Notes under the pieces: model-generated
Database searches by the model: none
Seen by the model: only the letters and a program-made list of their open reading frames with translations
What the model was told of the DNA's origin: nothing
Origin: Antedon mediterranea
Taxonomy: Eukaryota > Echinodermata > Crinoidea > Comatulida > Antedonidae
Direction: 5' to 3'
DNA length: 64,000 nucleotides
Assembly (NCBI RefSeq): GCF_964355755.1
Contig: NC_092677.1
Span: 8,251,001-8,315,000 of the forward strand
Made by a program: the position numbers and the translations under genes
Shown: piece by piece, positions 1 to 24,500 of the stretch
How the letters are laid out: each line of letters opens with the position of its first letter
How positions within the stretch are numbered: the first letter of the stretch is position 1

Positions 1-1113
1 ATTTACAAACTACCCACACTAATCCATTTAGTAAAGAATTATTATTCAAATTTTAATGTAAAAATTACAGAAGAATTAAAGTATTCAATAACATTGTGGC
101 ACAGCTTAAACATTTAACAGTTTTTACCTCATAATCTGTCAAATAAACAATAGAATGCTATTTTTTAAAACAAGTTTACACAGCTTCTATAAATCAATTT
201 ACATGTCCAGTTATATATATTCTTCATGTTTATATTTAAGTTACTTCTCGGATAGATGGATACAGTACATTTCTACCAATTCATGATGACTAAAGAGACA
301 GTAATCTAATTATCAATGTCAACATTATCATCAACGATCAATAATCAGTCCAATAACCAATCAGGCAGTCCCATGTTACATTCAACTTCTTTTAAAACCC
401 GATTCATACAACACACAATACAAGATGTAACAACATGTTGCACTTGTTAAAACTTGCAGGCCTGTTAAAATGACCTAAATAGGGGGACGATCATTAGGAT
501 GTGCAGTAAGTCACATGTTATTAATTAAGATCTTTTTCAAAAAGCTTTGACTCTTGTTTGGTCTTGTGCTACCAATAAATGTCTAACATTGAGTTATGTT
601 GTATCTGAACGCATAAACAATCTGTATGAATTTTGTGAAAATAATCGGTTAAAAATATCGTTATTATGCGAATCAGGAACTTATTACATTACACCTAAAG
701 GTTCTTTTAAAAAACCTTACGAAAAAAGACTTTTAAAATATCAATTACTTAAACAATAAATCAATTAGTGTAACTGTAATTCTACAACATGAAATCTGAA
801 AGAATTCGTTAACATCTTTTCTTGGTACAAATAAAAACAAATTTAATAACAAATATAACCTGTCATAAAAAGCACATTACAGTCTGAAATGTGAAATTGA
901 AAAACAGTTACTTACAATAAGAAATCATATTTCAGATGAATTAATAAATTGTTTACGCATCAACAAATTATTACGGAATACAAGTACAGCACAACATCCT
1001 TTTCATACTAAATGTGCTTATCTTTGAAACCGATATATTATTATAAACAAGTGTATGAAACGGGAGGTAGTCTCAACTAAGTGAGGAAAGTTCTCATACA
1101 AAAATATTTACTT
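1..1113. other. No recognised gene; probable PRPF4B 3' flank/UTR
   Basis: This AT-rich stretch lies downstream of the PRPF4B stop codon on the minus strand and probably includes its 3' UTR. A 70-codon plus-strand open frame at 547-759 resembles no family I know and has no splice or codon support, so I do not call it. I see no RNA gene or clear repeat here. Confidence 0.5.
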
Positions 1114-13343
<12,230 letters not shown>

Positions 13344-13686
13344 GTTTTTTTTATTACCCAGTAGGCAATTCGATTAATAAAATGTTTAAAATAAAATGTA
13401 ATCGTTCACACTCGTAATTTTATCTAGAAATACATTTTGGAAATACATTTAAATAATATTTTACATTCAAAATTTATTTTATTTCACAAAAAAGAAACCT
13501 TTTTATTTTTAGTTCATTTAGTTAAATTTGATAAAAACAACTTTTCCGGTCATCGTTGTTTTGTTCTTTTTCTTGTCGCCGTATCCCGCCGCCGCCGAAG
13601 CCACAACTCACACACAACTCACGCTAGCCTAAGCCTAGCTGTTTGTAAAAAAATAGGTGGTATAATCATACAGGCAAGTAATTACA
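13344..13686. promoter_or_regulatory. Shared divergent promoter region of PRPF4B and PABPN1
   Basis: Only 343 bp separate the proposed PRPF4B ATG (minus, 13343) from the PABPN1 ATG (plus, 13687). A CpG-rich patch at 13546-13610 includes an ETS-like TTCCGG and CCCGCCGCCGCCGAAG. No TATA box stands at a sensible distance on either side. I infer a bidirectional housekeeping promoter; start sites are not visible. Confidence 0.5.
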
Positions 13687-16141
13687 ATGGCAGATGTTGA
13701 TACGCAAGATACGAATGAAAAATTCCTACTAGATGGGATTGATGAAATACCAGATGAAAAAGAAGAAACAGCATCTGATGTGTTGTCTTTACAGTCACCA
13801 ATTGCTTTATCCGCACCGGTTCCAAGCGGCGACGGTGGTGAAGGCGCACTCGAACATGAAGATGGGTTGGGTATGGAGAATGAAGAAGACGCAGTAAGTG
13901 TAGTTTTTTGATTATTTTTTGTCCGAGTTGACTTGGGGCCCGAGTTGACTTTGGCCGAGACGGTTTAGGGCCGACTTGGATCGAAATCTATAATAATAAT
14001 ATCTCTATGTCTATGATCTTGCTAACTAGTCTCGACCCTCTAGTCTTGTTCATAGAAAAAGTAAGGCATTAGTTTTTAGGCATAATTCTTATGTTATAAA
14101 TTTGCTAACAATAACTTTGATTTGCGATACAACATAATATAATATAATTAATTGTTTTCCTTTTTTAGGAGCTTGAAGCAATCAAAGCACGAGTACGGGA
14201 AATGGAAGAGGAAGCTGAAAAACTCAAAGAAATGCAAAATGAGGTTGAGAAACAGATGAGTATGACCTCACCTGTTGTTAGTCCAGTTGCTCTTCCTATG
14301 TCACCTGAAGATAAAGTAGATGTTGACAATCGCTCGATATATATTGGAAATGTAAGGTTTTTGGGCAAGGTCATCCAACCCACCTGACTATTGCAATGCT
14401 ATAAAAGTAAAGAAGATAACCAAAAACTAACTTGTTGTATTAAGAAAACAGATAAATTAAGTTAATATTATTTTTTTTTCCTGTGAACTTACTTTTTTAG
14501 GTGGATTACTCGGCTACAGCAGAAGAATTAGAGGCGCATTTTCATGGGTGTGGCTCCATCAACAGGGTCACCATTCTCTGCAACAAGTTTACTGGTCATC
14601 CAAAAGGGTTTGTTTCTAAAAGTGTAATCTGTGATTCTCTCATAGTGCCACAGATTATGATATTTCAGTTATTTTCGTACAGTATACAAAATAAAGTAAA
14701 AAGAATTTCTGACACATAATTATGAGACACTTATACCAAGTACATTTGGCCCTTGTTGCTGTTCAATTTGTTTAGTTTTTATGTTCTAATGGGTCCAGCT
14801 GTTTTTTTAGGTTTGCTTATATTGAATTTGCGGATAAGGACTCAGTAAGTACAGCTGTGGCATTGGATGACAGTTTATTTAAAGGAAGACAAATCAAAGT
14901 AGGTGTAGAATGATTTCAATACATACACAAATGTAATATGGAGTATTGTATGTCAATACAAATTTTTTTTTAAACCCAATTTTTTCATATTTATTTAAGG
15001 TAAATCCAAAGCGAACAAATCGACCAGGAATATCATCAACTGATAGGCCGCCAAGGGGGCGTGGTAGAGGGCGTGGTCATCGAGGTTATAATCCATTTTT
15101 CTCTGGGTATACACCAAGAAGAAGAGCAGGATATAGGTACGGCTTGAATCATATCGAAACAAAAAATGATTTGAAATTTTTTTATTTGTAATTGAAACTA
15201 GATTAAATGTATTAGATTTATATTCAACCAGGTTGCTTGGTAATATTTATAGGCGTCATCCTTCTCTTCTGAAACTCAAGTGTAGCTATATTTTTATTTT
15301 TTTAAATACAATGTACTTCATATTCCTTCTTAATGTAATTTTGTAAGGACAGTAAATTTAATGGTGATGAGAAAGTTTATTGAAAATAATAATGTGTTAA
15401 GAGAAAAACCACATTTTAGTCCATGGGACTAAATGCAAACAAGAACAGTTCAAATAAAGTCATATTGACTCGAAGGTTCTTTAGTTATGAAAACAGAAAA
15501 AATAATATTATAGGTAGGTTTTGTTCAAGAGGGTAGTATTGTTATATAATGATGGTAGACCAAACTGGAAACTCCTTACAGCCATACTTTTTTTTAGGGA
15601 ATTTCAGGGGAAGAACCAAACATGTTTAGGACAGTGCAGGGGTGTCTGATAGTGGTATTACAATGTCATGTTTGTTAAATAGACATCAATATTTTATAGG
15701 TGTTTTATGGTATTTGGTTGTTCACAGGATAGCCTCCACAATAAAGTTATCGTCTTGAATGTTGGGTGTTAATACTAATAGGTATCTTGCAGAACACAGC
15801 TTGATTTTCAGACACCACAAAATCTTATTAAAATTTAGCTTATTACCCAATATCTTTCATATGAGCTAAAATATTGAATAGCACGCCTTCTGCATTGTTT
15901 TAACATGGGCCGAAAATTCAAATAGTGCCCTCTCTTTCTCCGAATTTAGTTTCTCCTGACATATTTTGCCAAGTACTTCACCAAATTTCTGAGTGGTTTT
16001 ATTTTGTTTTCTTTTTCAGTTTGCGGATATGCATTCCTCACAACATGTTTAGGTGTGGAAATACCACTAATTGTTATTGATGTTTTAATCTTTTTATTTG
16101 TTTACAGAGGCAGGCGGTTTTCCCGTTATTCCCCATATTAA
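13687..16141 (+). CDS. PABPN1: Nuclear polyadenylate-binding protein 1 (PABP2)
   Basis: PABPN1 binds nascent poly(A) tails in the nucleus, stimulates poly(A) polymerase and controls tail length. Exons are 13687-13893, 14169-14351, 14501-14607, 14811-14898, 15000-15136 and 16108-16141, totalling 756 nt (251 aa). The order is an acidic N-terminus, a coiled-coil helix ([19 protein letters not shown]), and one RRM with RNP2 SIYIGNVDY and RNP1 GFAYIEF. A basic [13 protein letters not shown]-terminal tail ends FSRYSPY, as in vertebrates. The start is the only in-frame ATG with good context (ACAATGG). The N-terminus has no polyalanine tract, the part expanded in human oculopharyngeal dystrophy. One donor is the unusual GTTTGT (14608). 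A solo arm of the foldback repeat sits in intron 1. Confidence 0.97.
13921..13988. repeat. Solo foldback arm tip in PABPN1 intron 1
   Basis: Units CCGAGTTGACTTGGGG, CCGAGTTGACTTTGG and CCGAGACGGTTTAGGG, then CCGACTTGGATCGAAA, match the outer tip of the element arm at about 13030-13098. It starts 27 bp after the exon 1 donor. No partner arm is visible nearby. Confidence 0.8.
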
Positions 16142-17309
16142 GGAAATTTTGACAGTGAAAAGAAAAAAAAAAGATGAGAATGTTGTAAAAGAAGAAATAA
16201 ATACTAATCAATCATCATAAAGAAATGGAAATAAAAATTTAGTCTTGCATCTGAAACTATTGGGGAAACTTATATACTTTGGGCTGGAACCTGCCATAAA
16301 TAATTTCGAAATTGAAAGTCAAATATGTGTGTTCACTGAATATCAGTTGTATTACCAAAAATTCCAAAATGTTACTTAATACTATTAAACACTCTTTGTT
16401 ATTTACTCATCCGTGAACAAATTTTATGAATATACATTATTTTAATTCTTTTTTAAAGCACAATTAAATGAATTTTATAAATTGTTGAATTCGGGAGGGC
16501 CTTTTGTTTGTTGTTGCTGTTTTTTTGTTCTCTTCACAGGTTTTCGTCAACAGTTAGGGGTTTATAATTCGATAGTAGCAGAATGGGATACTGTGAACAA
16601 AAAATACCATGTTTAAAAAAAAAAAAAAGAGGGAAAAGTGAAGAATAAAAAAGAATGAAAAAAAAAGAATGAAAAAAAAAAGAATGAAAAAAAAAGAATG
16701 AAAAAAAAAAAGAATAAAAAAAGTGTATGGGGGAAAAATAACAAAGAGAAAAAAATAATGCAAAAAAAAGTGAATTCAGAAAGACATGGAAGATTCTAAG
16801 GAAGCAGTTGCAGTGTAAAGACAACCATATTGTGACTGGTGATGTGGATGTATTCCTGGACTGAAGAATAGTGCATTCCAGATTACTGTACTGTATTAGT
16901 AAGGGAGAGTACTGATCACTCGTTCCTGTTATTAGGAATCGTTTATTTTAGATAATAAATCTTTAAGCCATTTTCTGTAATTCGGCCCTTCAGCATTTGT
17001 ATATTGCAATTTTTAAATAGAAATAGTCAATCACCTGGTCAATTTCATTAATAGCATGACGCTCCTTTAGGCAGCTTTTCATCTGTAATCTTTTGAAATT
17101 TTTGTTTCACAAACTTTTTAGAATACAAATTTATTTTTAATACTAGTATTAATAAGATGTACAGTAATGTATTTGTAGAACTTCTGTCTCAATGTAACAT
17201 CACTATAGATTGTTAATTCAAGTATTTCTTTTTTCCCAAAGTAAAAGCTAATTTTAATGTAATATCTTATTGTAGTTTTTGTTGTTATTAGGACTGAAGA
17301 CAAAATAAA
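16142..17309 (+). other. PABPN1 3' UTR with A-rich repeat and poly(A) signal
   Basis: From the stop codon the stretch contains an A-rich array of GAATGAAAAAAAAA-type units (about 16615-16765). AATAAA at 17304-17309 is the likeliest polyadenylation signal. The array gives long poly-F/S shadow frames on the other strand, which are not genes. Confidence 0.55.
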
Positions 17310-18273
17310 GAGTTTCAAATTGTATTATGATGAATTATGTTTCATTTTAAGGCTGTCCACTTAGCATAAGTCTAGAGCAAGCACCAGATCATGATAAACA
17401 TTGGCCGGATTTTAATGTCGTTCTACAACCTAATACGGTAGTAAAATAATATAACAGGCGCAGATCCAGGGAGTATCGCTTCGCCATAACCCGTTAATAT
17501 GAACTACTTTTGACCATCTACTGAATTTATATTATGTCTGTGCTCCTCCGTTTAAAAATTCTTGGATCTGCATCTGAATGATAATATTTATGTATGCTTT
17601 ACAGTACACACAACAAAGAAAGAATATATGAAATATTCTAAAACTAACCACTGCAGAATGATGAGTAGTACAGTGATGCAGAGGAACCAGTTTCACTACT
17701 CTGTAGCTCCTAAGAAAAAGGTGTTCAGAATATTCCATTCAGCAGCCTAATGATGTCCTGTTCAGACAATACAATGAATATACTGAAACCTTTATTGATG
17801 TGGTACATTTCATTTTGAAATGGATTTAAACTGGACTGACTGAGTGTGTAACAAACCTTGTGTGTATAATTACTATACAAGTATTTATTATTTTGAATAA
17901 ACTAAAAAGGATTCATTTACATCTATTCTCAGAAAATAAAAGCTTCTTTAGACAACAAACTATGTCTATAGTATATAATTTAGTAATACATAATTATATT
18001 AAAGCAGTATTAATATTTACAAATTACTATTTTAAATTGTTGACAAAAACTCAAGCTCATGTAACACTTTAAATAGACATCGCTTTCCTATATAGACCTT
18101 GTATTGACGATGGAATCAGGGGAGAAGGAAACCTTGTTAATATAGTACAAATAAATACAAGATTCTGTAGATAGTATACATGTACTAGTCCATTTTTTCA
18201 GATTCAGTTTAAAATACACTCCTCCTTCATTCATATTCTCCATTGACAGACATCTGGGTGTGGATGATAAATT
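17310..18273. other. Convergent intergenic / 3' UTR region
   Basis: This lies between the tail-to-tail PABPN1 and TRAPPC2L genes. TTTATT at 17791-17796 and 17884-17889 would be AATAAA for TRAPPC2L on the minus strand. I see no other gene, RNA or strong repeat. Confidence 0.45.
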
Positions 18274-20123
18274 TCAATCTTGAACCATCATACCAGATAC
18301 TTCTGTGTCAAATGTTCTGTTAAAAAAAACCACTGCATGTTAATTCAGTAACAGCAGCAAACTCAAAAAGAATATTTTTAAATTTATTAGTTTGTCAAAT
18401 AAATCAACCTCTATAATTGTTTATCATTACTATTTCTACAACAATGGACTTCTTACTTGGGACTACCCCTATTCAGGGGACACACCTATTATGGAGGCAT
18501 TTCCTGTGCAACAAACAAGGGAAATATATGTTTTTGCTCTACAACAACCCCTTTTCAGAATGGACACCCCTTTTAAAGGAAATTCCTATTCAGAAGGGTC
18601 ACCTCTATTAAGGGGACACTCTGTTAGGTCTGGTGTCTCCTTAATTATATACAGTACAAGAGTATTATTCTATTATCATCATGAATTTAATAGAGGAACT
18701 TACTTTGATGTTATGTTCTCCCCTGGTGTATAGAATGGATTGCACAGCATGTCAACATAGGCATTATGGAGTTTACGGAATTTCTAAAATGATAATATAA
18801 TTTCTTCATTAACAAACATCCATTCCAAGTAATTTATTGGTCACACTCAGGGATGTACTTCCAAGAAATAATGGAAAGGAGGAAGGCAGGAAGTCTACTC
18901 TTCTTGCATTACAGTTTTTACCAAGACACATTTTGGCAAACATGTCAAGACATAACTATACTTGAGTTGGTGGCTTACATAAAAAAAATGATTTACTGCA
19001 ACCCTACTGTATTTCTGCAGTATAGCAATAAATAAAATTTATATAGCACACCTATATCCACTATCTAATATAAAAGCATGCCTGTAGTTGTGTGTTAATG
19101 AATAAATGATATACCTGTTGGGTAACTATATAAAGTTACATTGAAACTTACACTTCTTATTTCATTATCGCGTAACTGCGTATTTGAAGATTCTACAACG
19201 ATCACAAATTTGACCTTGGTGTTCGTGACATAACCATATACTTTGTAGTCTTCTGTTGGGTACAGAAGTCCTAGATACAGCTCTCTTAGTTCATTGGCTG
19301 TTTTACCAACGGTAAGAATTTTCTCTTCAATTACATCTAAGCATGTGTGTACAGTATAATAAAATTTCAATTCATTTTCTGTTGGTATTGTTCGAATATA
19401 GAGTGGATAATTCTGGAAGTAAAATAATGAGATTTTATATAGTAATTTGTAGTATAGTATAGAGGCCTAGGTCTTTCGGTTAAAAGTAAAGTTCCGCTGC
19501 GGATGGCATACATAATAATTGTGACTTGTTCCACTCATTCAATTGTGACTTACACTTTCACAGACGGACCATAATAATAATAATTAATAATAGGCTAATA
19601 ATAATATAAAATTGCGTGAATTTGTATTTGACTATTATTACTACCTAGCTAGGCCTGTTTATTAATTACTAGCTACTACTAGGCCTATTTATAATTAAAA
19701 GTATATAGATAATATAGGCCTAGCTAGGCCTACATAATTCTTTTTTGTGTCTAGAATCTAGCTAGCCTATTCTACCTATTATTAGGCTAGGCTTGAGATA
19801 TATTTGACATCTGTCTCATCTTCCGGTCCCCGGCCGGGTGAAGCTTAACTTCCAACCAGTCAAAGCTATACGCGAAAGGGCCTACTTTGAGGCTAGCCTA
19901 GTCTAGAGAGCCTACCTAGCCCTCTACGCAGACTAGGCCTAGCCTAGTAGCTAGGCTCTACCGTCCGATACTACTAGCTAGGCTCAGTCATGCCTTGGCC
20001 TATAGTAGCAGGCTTCATGTTAGCTATAAAGACCTACTCATAATGACAATATTAAATAACTAATATAGATAAATGAGTGGATTTTGGAACCTCTTTTGCG
20101 ATGACTGCGACACAAACGGCCAT
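18274..20123 (-). CDS. TRAPPC2L: Trafficking protein particle complex subunit 2-like
   Basis: This is a small longin-fold (sedlin family) subunit of the TRAPP tethering complexes that act in ER-Golgi traffic as Rab exchange factors. Minus-strand exons are 20091-20123, 19152-19412, 18704-18783 and 18274-18316; they sum to 417 nt, giving 138 aa against 140 in human. Readable landmarks are [11 protein letters not shown] at the start, [69 protein letters not shown] and a [13 protein letters not shown] end. All four exons join in phase with standard splice sites. It is divergent from INTS8. Intron 1 carries dense AGGCCTA clusters and intron 3 a MITE-like repeat. Confidence 0.95.
18430..18650. repeat. 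MITE-like repeat in TRAPPC2L intron 3
   Basis: The segment repeats CCTATTCAGGGGACAC, CCTATTCAGAAGGGTCACC and CCTCTATTAAGGGGACACTC, then GGTCTGGTGTCTCCTTAA. It belongs to the family also seen near 3048, 26265, 40280 and 42185. A 113-codon open frame over it is a by-product. Confidence 0.6.
19460..20000. repeat. Cluster of AGGCCTA / CTAGCTAG palindromic motifs (TRAPPC2L intron 1)
   Basis: TAGGCCTA, CTAGGCCTAG and GCTAGC-type words recur many times in about 540 bp, right behind the first exon. Similar clusters lie at 12150-12300, 13095-13165, 21520-21560 and 52395-52455. Four of the five are close to a gene's 5' end. Confidence 0.6.
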
Positions 20124-20178
20124 TTTGTTTGTTTCATGCTTCAGTAACTTAATCACTCAAGCATGACACATATCTCTA

Positions 20179-21437
20179 CGGAGCGCCATTTATGCCTTTG
20201 TTTACTTCAGAAATAGAAATAGTACTACGGAAACTGGTCCATGATCCAGTGGATCAAATTTGGCACCGGTGGAGCACAGTGATATAGAATAGAAAATATA
20301 GAACTTAGTTAGGCATATACAGTACGAAGTCGAGTTTTAAAGTAGAAAACCCTACCTAAAATTTTGAAGTCGCATCTGGATAGTTGAAATTTTAACATTA
20401 TCATAATTATCATAGATAATTAATTATTTATAAAAGTATAAGTGCAATGGGGCTTTCATTTCATTATTAGCCTGCCCAAACGGTGGGCTGGTAGGCAAAC
20501 AATATTATGTTTAACAATAATAATATAGGTGCACTTTCCGGGGACAAGCTTTATTGTTCTGGTGTGAGTCTTATATAATTTTTTTCTTATAATTTTAAAA
20601 CATGCCATTTTTTTCTATAGATGCAGCTATATTTTTCAAAATTGTCTTTGCTCAGCCCCAAGCATATATACCGTGCGTTGTAATGCAAATGACTTTGTTC
20701 AGGTGTATTATGGGGAAGATGGTATGTTCATTCACGCTATCAGTTCAACACGCCACACACTGTTAAATGTTGATGTTATTAATCTTTACATTAGAAGATT
20801 GTTCGAATCATGTAAATAAAAGATTTTCCGGACGGGAACCTAGAAGCTTCCCTTTTATTTTCAAAAGTAATCCCAAAAGAACTCCCATGTGGAAAAGAAG
20901 AGTACCACCCAAGAGTACTAAAAATGAAGGAGCACATGGGTTTCTTTTCGAGGTTTTTATTTATGGCAGTCTATTTAATGGAAACTAATGCAATGCAACT
21001 TTGTTTCTGATTTTTAAAAAGGTCAATTTGTTTAGGCCTGACATTTACAACCCCCAAAATATCTCTCCTTCATAATGTAACACGATTGTTTGGCTACTCT
21101 GTATGCATAATCATAAAACTTCCCCGCGATCTTTGTGAAAACACCTTCTCAACCGTGGCGAGTTGTACTAGTCCTAATTAACACCATGCACATACTCGTG
21201 TAGTGGTTTGAAATCTAAATGTGTTTACTTTCTCTCGCAACGATTTTCCAGACGAAATGTAATCAAATTAATTTACCTGTTAATTACTTAAACTTGTTGT
21301 TTTGGCTGAAATTGTTGACTTAAAGTGAATAACTTTAATATGGCCAATTTAAATTTATAATATTTTGACTTTCATTTTTTGTTAATCAATTATTAATTTT
21401 TATTATTTAAGTTAATAAAGGCATAAATGGCGCTCCG
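20179..21437. mobile_element. 1.26-kb inverted-repeat-bounded segment between TRAPPC2L and INTS8
   Basis: CGGAGCGCCATTTATGCCTTT (from 20179) and its exact reverse complement (ending 21437) bound the segment. Similarity continues for a few bases (TT.ACTT). TA stands outside each end (20177-20178 and 21438-21439), consistent with a TA target duplication. The left end is 56 bp from the TRAPPC2L ATG and the right end 163 bp from the INTS8 ATG, so it fills nearly all the divergent spacer. The interior holds a possible THAP-like fragment. The repeats could instead be paired promoter elements: AAATGGCGC fits a YY1-type core. Confidence 0.55.
20797..20985 (+). pseudogene. Possible THAP-type zinc-finger fragment (weak)
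   Basis: A frame reading DCSNHVNKRF...SFPFIFKSNPKRTPMWKRRV resembles the SFxxFP-(D/N)PxRRxxW stretch of THAP DNA-binding domains, which are found in P-type transposases. A possible acceptor (TTTACATTAG) precedes it. The second Cys/His part is not visible and the frame stops soon after. Similarity is by eye only and this may be chance. Confidence 0.2.
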
Positions 21438-21599
21438 TATGAAATCACAGAATGACGCGCTCTGAATGTACCTTGATCTTCTTCCGCGCCGCGTAGATTC
21501 AATCCAGAGCATGGGTGTTGGATGGCCTAGCCTAGCTAGCTTATTGGCCTAGGCCTAGAATCCACGTCTTTTATCAAAAAGTACTATTAAAACTTCGAT

Positions 21600-24500
21600 A
21601 TGGAACCCCAAATTATTCCAAGAGTTCCAACTCCTGTCCCAATATTATGGTTTGAGTTTTTGTTGAATCAAAATCAACTGGAAACTCATTTATCTGATCC
21701 TGATGCAGGTGAGTTTGGTGAGAGGCTGATCGCTGGTGGCCTCCGAGGATAGGTCAATTACATTCGATTTGGGGCGCACTTTCATAAAGTTCGGTCGCGA
21801 GGTATGGAATTCCATATAGTTCATCAATGTACACACAATAAAAATGTACATTTGTCATATTTAATTGGGAACTTTCGTTGTCAACATAAAGATTCGTTTA
21901 GTAATTTTTGTATTCGAATCGTAAATTGTAAATGAATTATTGTGCTCAACAGATATTAAATAATCATTCATGTGGGACGTACACTGATATTTACAGTATA
22001 TTATGTACAGTACTGATCCAAGATTGTTTGTCAACAAATACTGAATAACAATAAAAAAATTATTTTCTGCCAATTTTCAGATCCGAGCGCATCCCAACTT
22101 TTGATGCAATTTGTAGACCAATCAATAAAAGCGCAGGGCAACTTAGAAACGTCTGTACAAGTTAAGAAAGTGAGGGATCTAAAGATACTTGCTTTAAAAG
22201 TTGCAGCTCATATGAAATGGAATCTGGGCATTATTCAAGAAAGGTATAGTACCAGTTGAAGTCTTTCCTTTTCATTAATTTAAATTATTGCCACTTCTGT
22301 CTATTTTAATTTTATGTACAGTGCATATTACAGGGCATGCTTTAAGCAAGCCCTGTAATATGCAGCTTATTATAAGAATGAACTATTAATATAATCATCT
22401 CAATGTGTAGGCCCTATTCTCCATGTGGAGAGAAGGAATGAATGCAATAATAATGATAGCAGAAAAAGATGTTTCATCAATGCAAACTAATTTCTTCCCA
22501 TTTTTTCATTTCATCAGCCTGTTTTCATCCATTGGTGGCCTATGCCCTCCTCCCTCCAGCAATTTCTATTTTTTTCTGTCGTATGCCTTTCTCGTCCAGG
22601 TTTCCCGTGTTTGTGTATTTGGTGATTTGATCTCTCCGTCTTCACTTTTGTCTCCCTCTCCTCCTATTAGAATTGGTTGGCATTCTGTGAGTTCTTGTTA
22701 TGATGTGACCTCCCCATCTCCATTTAATTTCTTTGATTTTTTTATATAATTTCCTTGATGCTCTTGCACAGTTTAATTATAAAATTTTTCTATTATTTTG
22801 CATTTCATTGAAACAGTTTGCCTTTATATATGGTGCACAAACTACTCAAAGATTTTATGGAGTTGGTGTCGAACCCAGAATTAAAGGAACAGGTGATGAC
22901 CACTAGTGATCGTCTAGATGACCATATTTTAATGGCATTTATGCTTTTCAACAGATGGTAAGCAAGATAAAGTTATGGTTTTTCATCAGAAGGCTAATTT
23001 ATTTGTGTTTTTAGGTTGTTGAAATAAATCAATTTGTAATAAAAATTAATTGATGCCCATTCACCCCATCCTATGGTTATGTTTGTTTAATTGTAGGTCA
23101 GTAAGAGTAATCATTGAAAACAGCTATCCCACAAAACCACCAAAGATTACCGGACCACAGGCCCCAAATGGGTAAGTTTTCTTCATTCTACCATTTTTAC
23201 ATTCTCCCTTCAAACTACGGTTAATGGTTTTATGTTTCAAAGCACAGTAGACTAGTAGCACAGACATCAACTTTTACCTCCTTTAAATGTAGTGTCATTC
23301 AGCTTCCATCATGCCACTGAGATGGACCTGAACACTAGAGGTCAAACAAATCATACAATGTAATCCAGTATATTTTTTCCACAGAAACGCTGCATTGAAC
23401 GTTGCTGGTATTAATGATATGGTAATAAAAACTGTAAGTAATTACTGAACTTAAAAAAAATACACTGTGAAATACAATTAAAACAAAGCGTATGTAAATT
23501 CTTATGTAATAAATGTATATTTTATTGTGATAAATTATAGAATTTATTGAAGTTCATAGAATTAGAAATAACTTGTGTTTGTTTTAGGTACGAGATATGA
23601 CAAATGAAAGTATACAGTTTATGGAAAACAGTCTTTCAATGGCGCGAGACATCACCATTCCAACCATTGAGACAATTCACAAGTTGTCATACGAGTTCCC
23701 TGCCTTCCTTGAAATGTCTCTATCAGACCATTGTCATATTTCAAATGCAGAGTTTATTCAACAATTGTGTTTTGACCTTGGAAGTTACTACTTTCACTGT
23801 GGGCAGATTGAGAAGACGGCAGGCATGTTGAAGAAAGCGCTAGATATCAACTCTCAGGTATGTTGGTACAGCCATGATACTTGTGGGAAAGATAGTAGTG
23901 AAGCAAACTGAGTAGCTAGCTTGTTGTTTACTTTGCTCCCAGGCCAAAAGCTGCTTCGTAGTACAGTCAACTCTCCCAATACTGTAATCTCTGAACCCAA
24001 AATTTTTTTCAGGACCGAAGGATCCCAAATCCATTAAAAACACATTCAGAATACCAAACTTTCTAAAAACTTGACAGATTTGGCCAGCCCAAAAGTGTTT
24101 GGGAGAGTTGACTGTATTTGAAATAATTATCATTCTGTTGGTGCAGTATCCCAGGGATTCCTTGAGTTTGAATCAAACCTTAGACGTCAGTCCAGGCTCA
24201 GCAGCCACTTTACAAAATTTGATGGGCAACTTATTATATCTGAATCTGCTTGCCTATCTTATGATAACCAGTAAATTTATAGAGTAAATGCACTAAATTT
24301 CCACTGTATTTATTGAAGTTAGCGAATTTAATACTCTGACATATTATCTTTTAAAGGTCCAGGATCCTGTCTACTGTGATATAAACAAGCAGAAATTAAA
24401 GGGCCTTTGTGCAGCATGCAACCTAGACTTCATGCCCCAGGGTTCACAGCCCAGTCTGGAACAAAGACTAGCAAGTAGTCTAAAAGAAGAATACAAAGTA

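Noticed and set aside
547-759. 70-codon frame with plausible composition
   Set aside because: No recognisable domain, no splice context and no conserved neighbour. Indistinguishable from chance in AT-rich DNA.
16534-16824. 96-codon minus-strand Phe/Ser-rich 'membrane protein'
   Set aside because: It is the translation of the A-rich GAATGAAAAAAAA array in the PABPN1 3' UTR.
18392-18733. 113-codon plus-strand frame
   Set aside because: It covers a MITE-like repeat and the antisense of a TRAPPC2L exon; no family resemblance.
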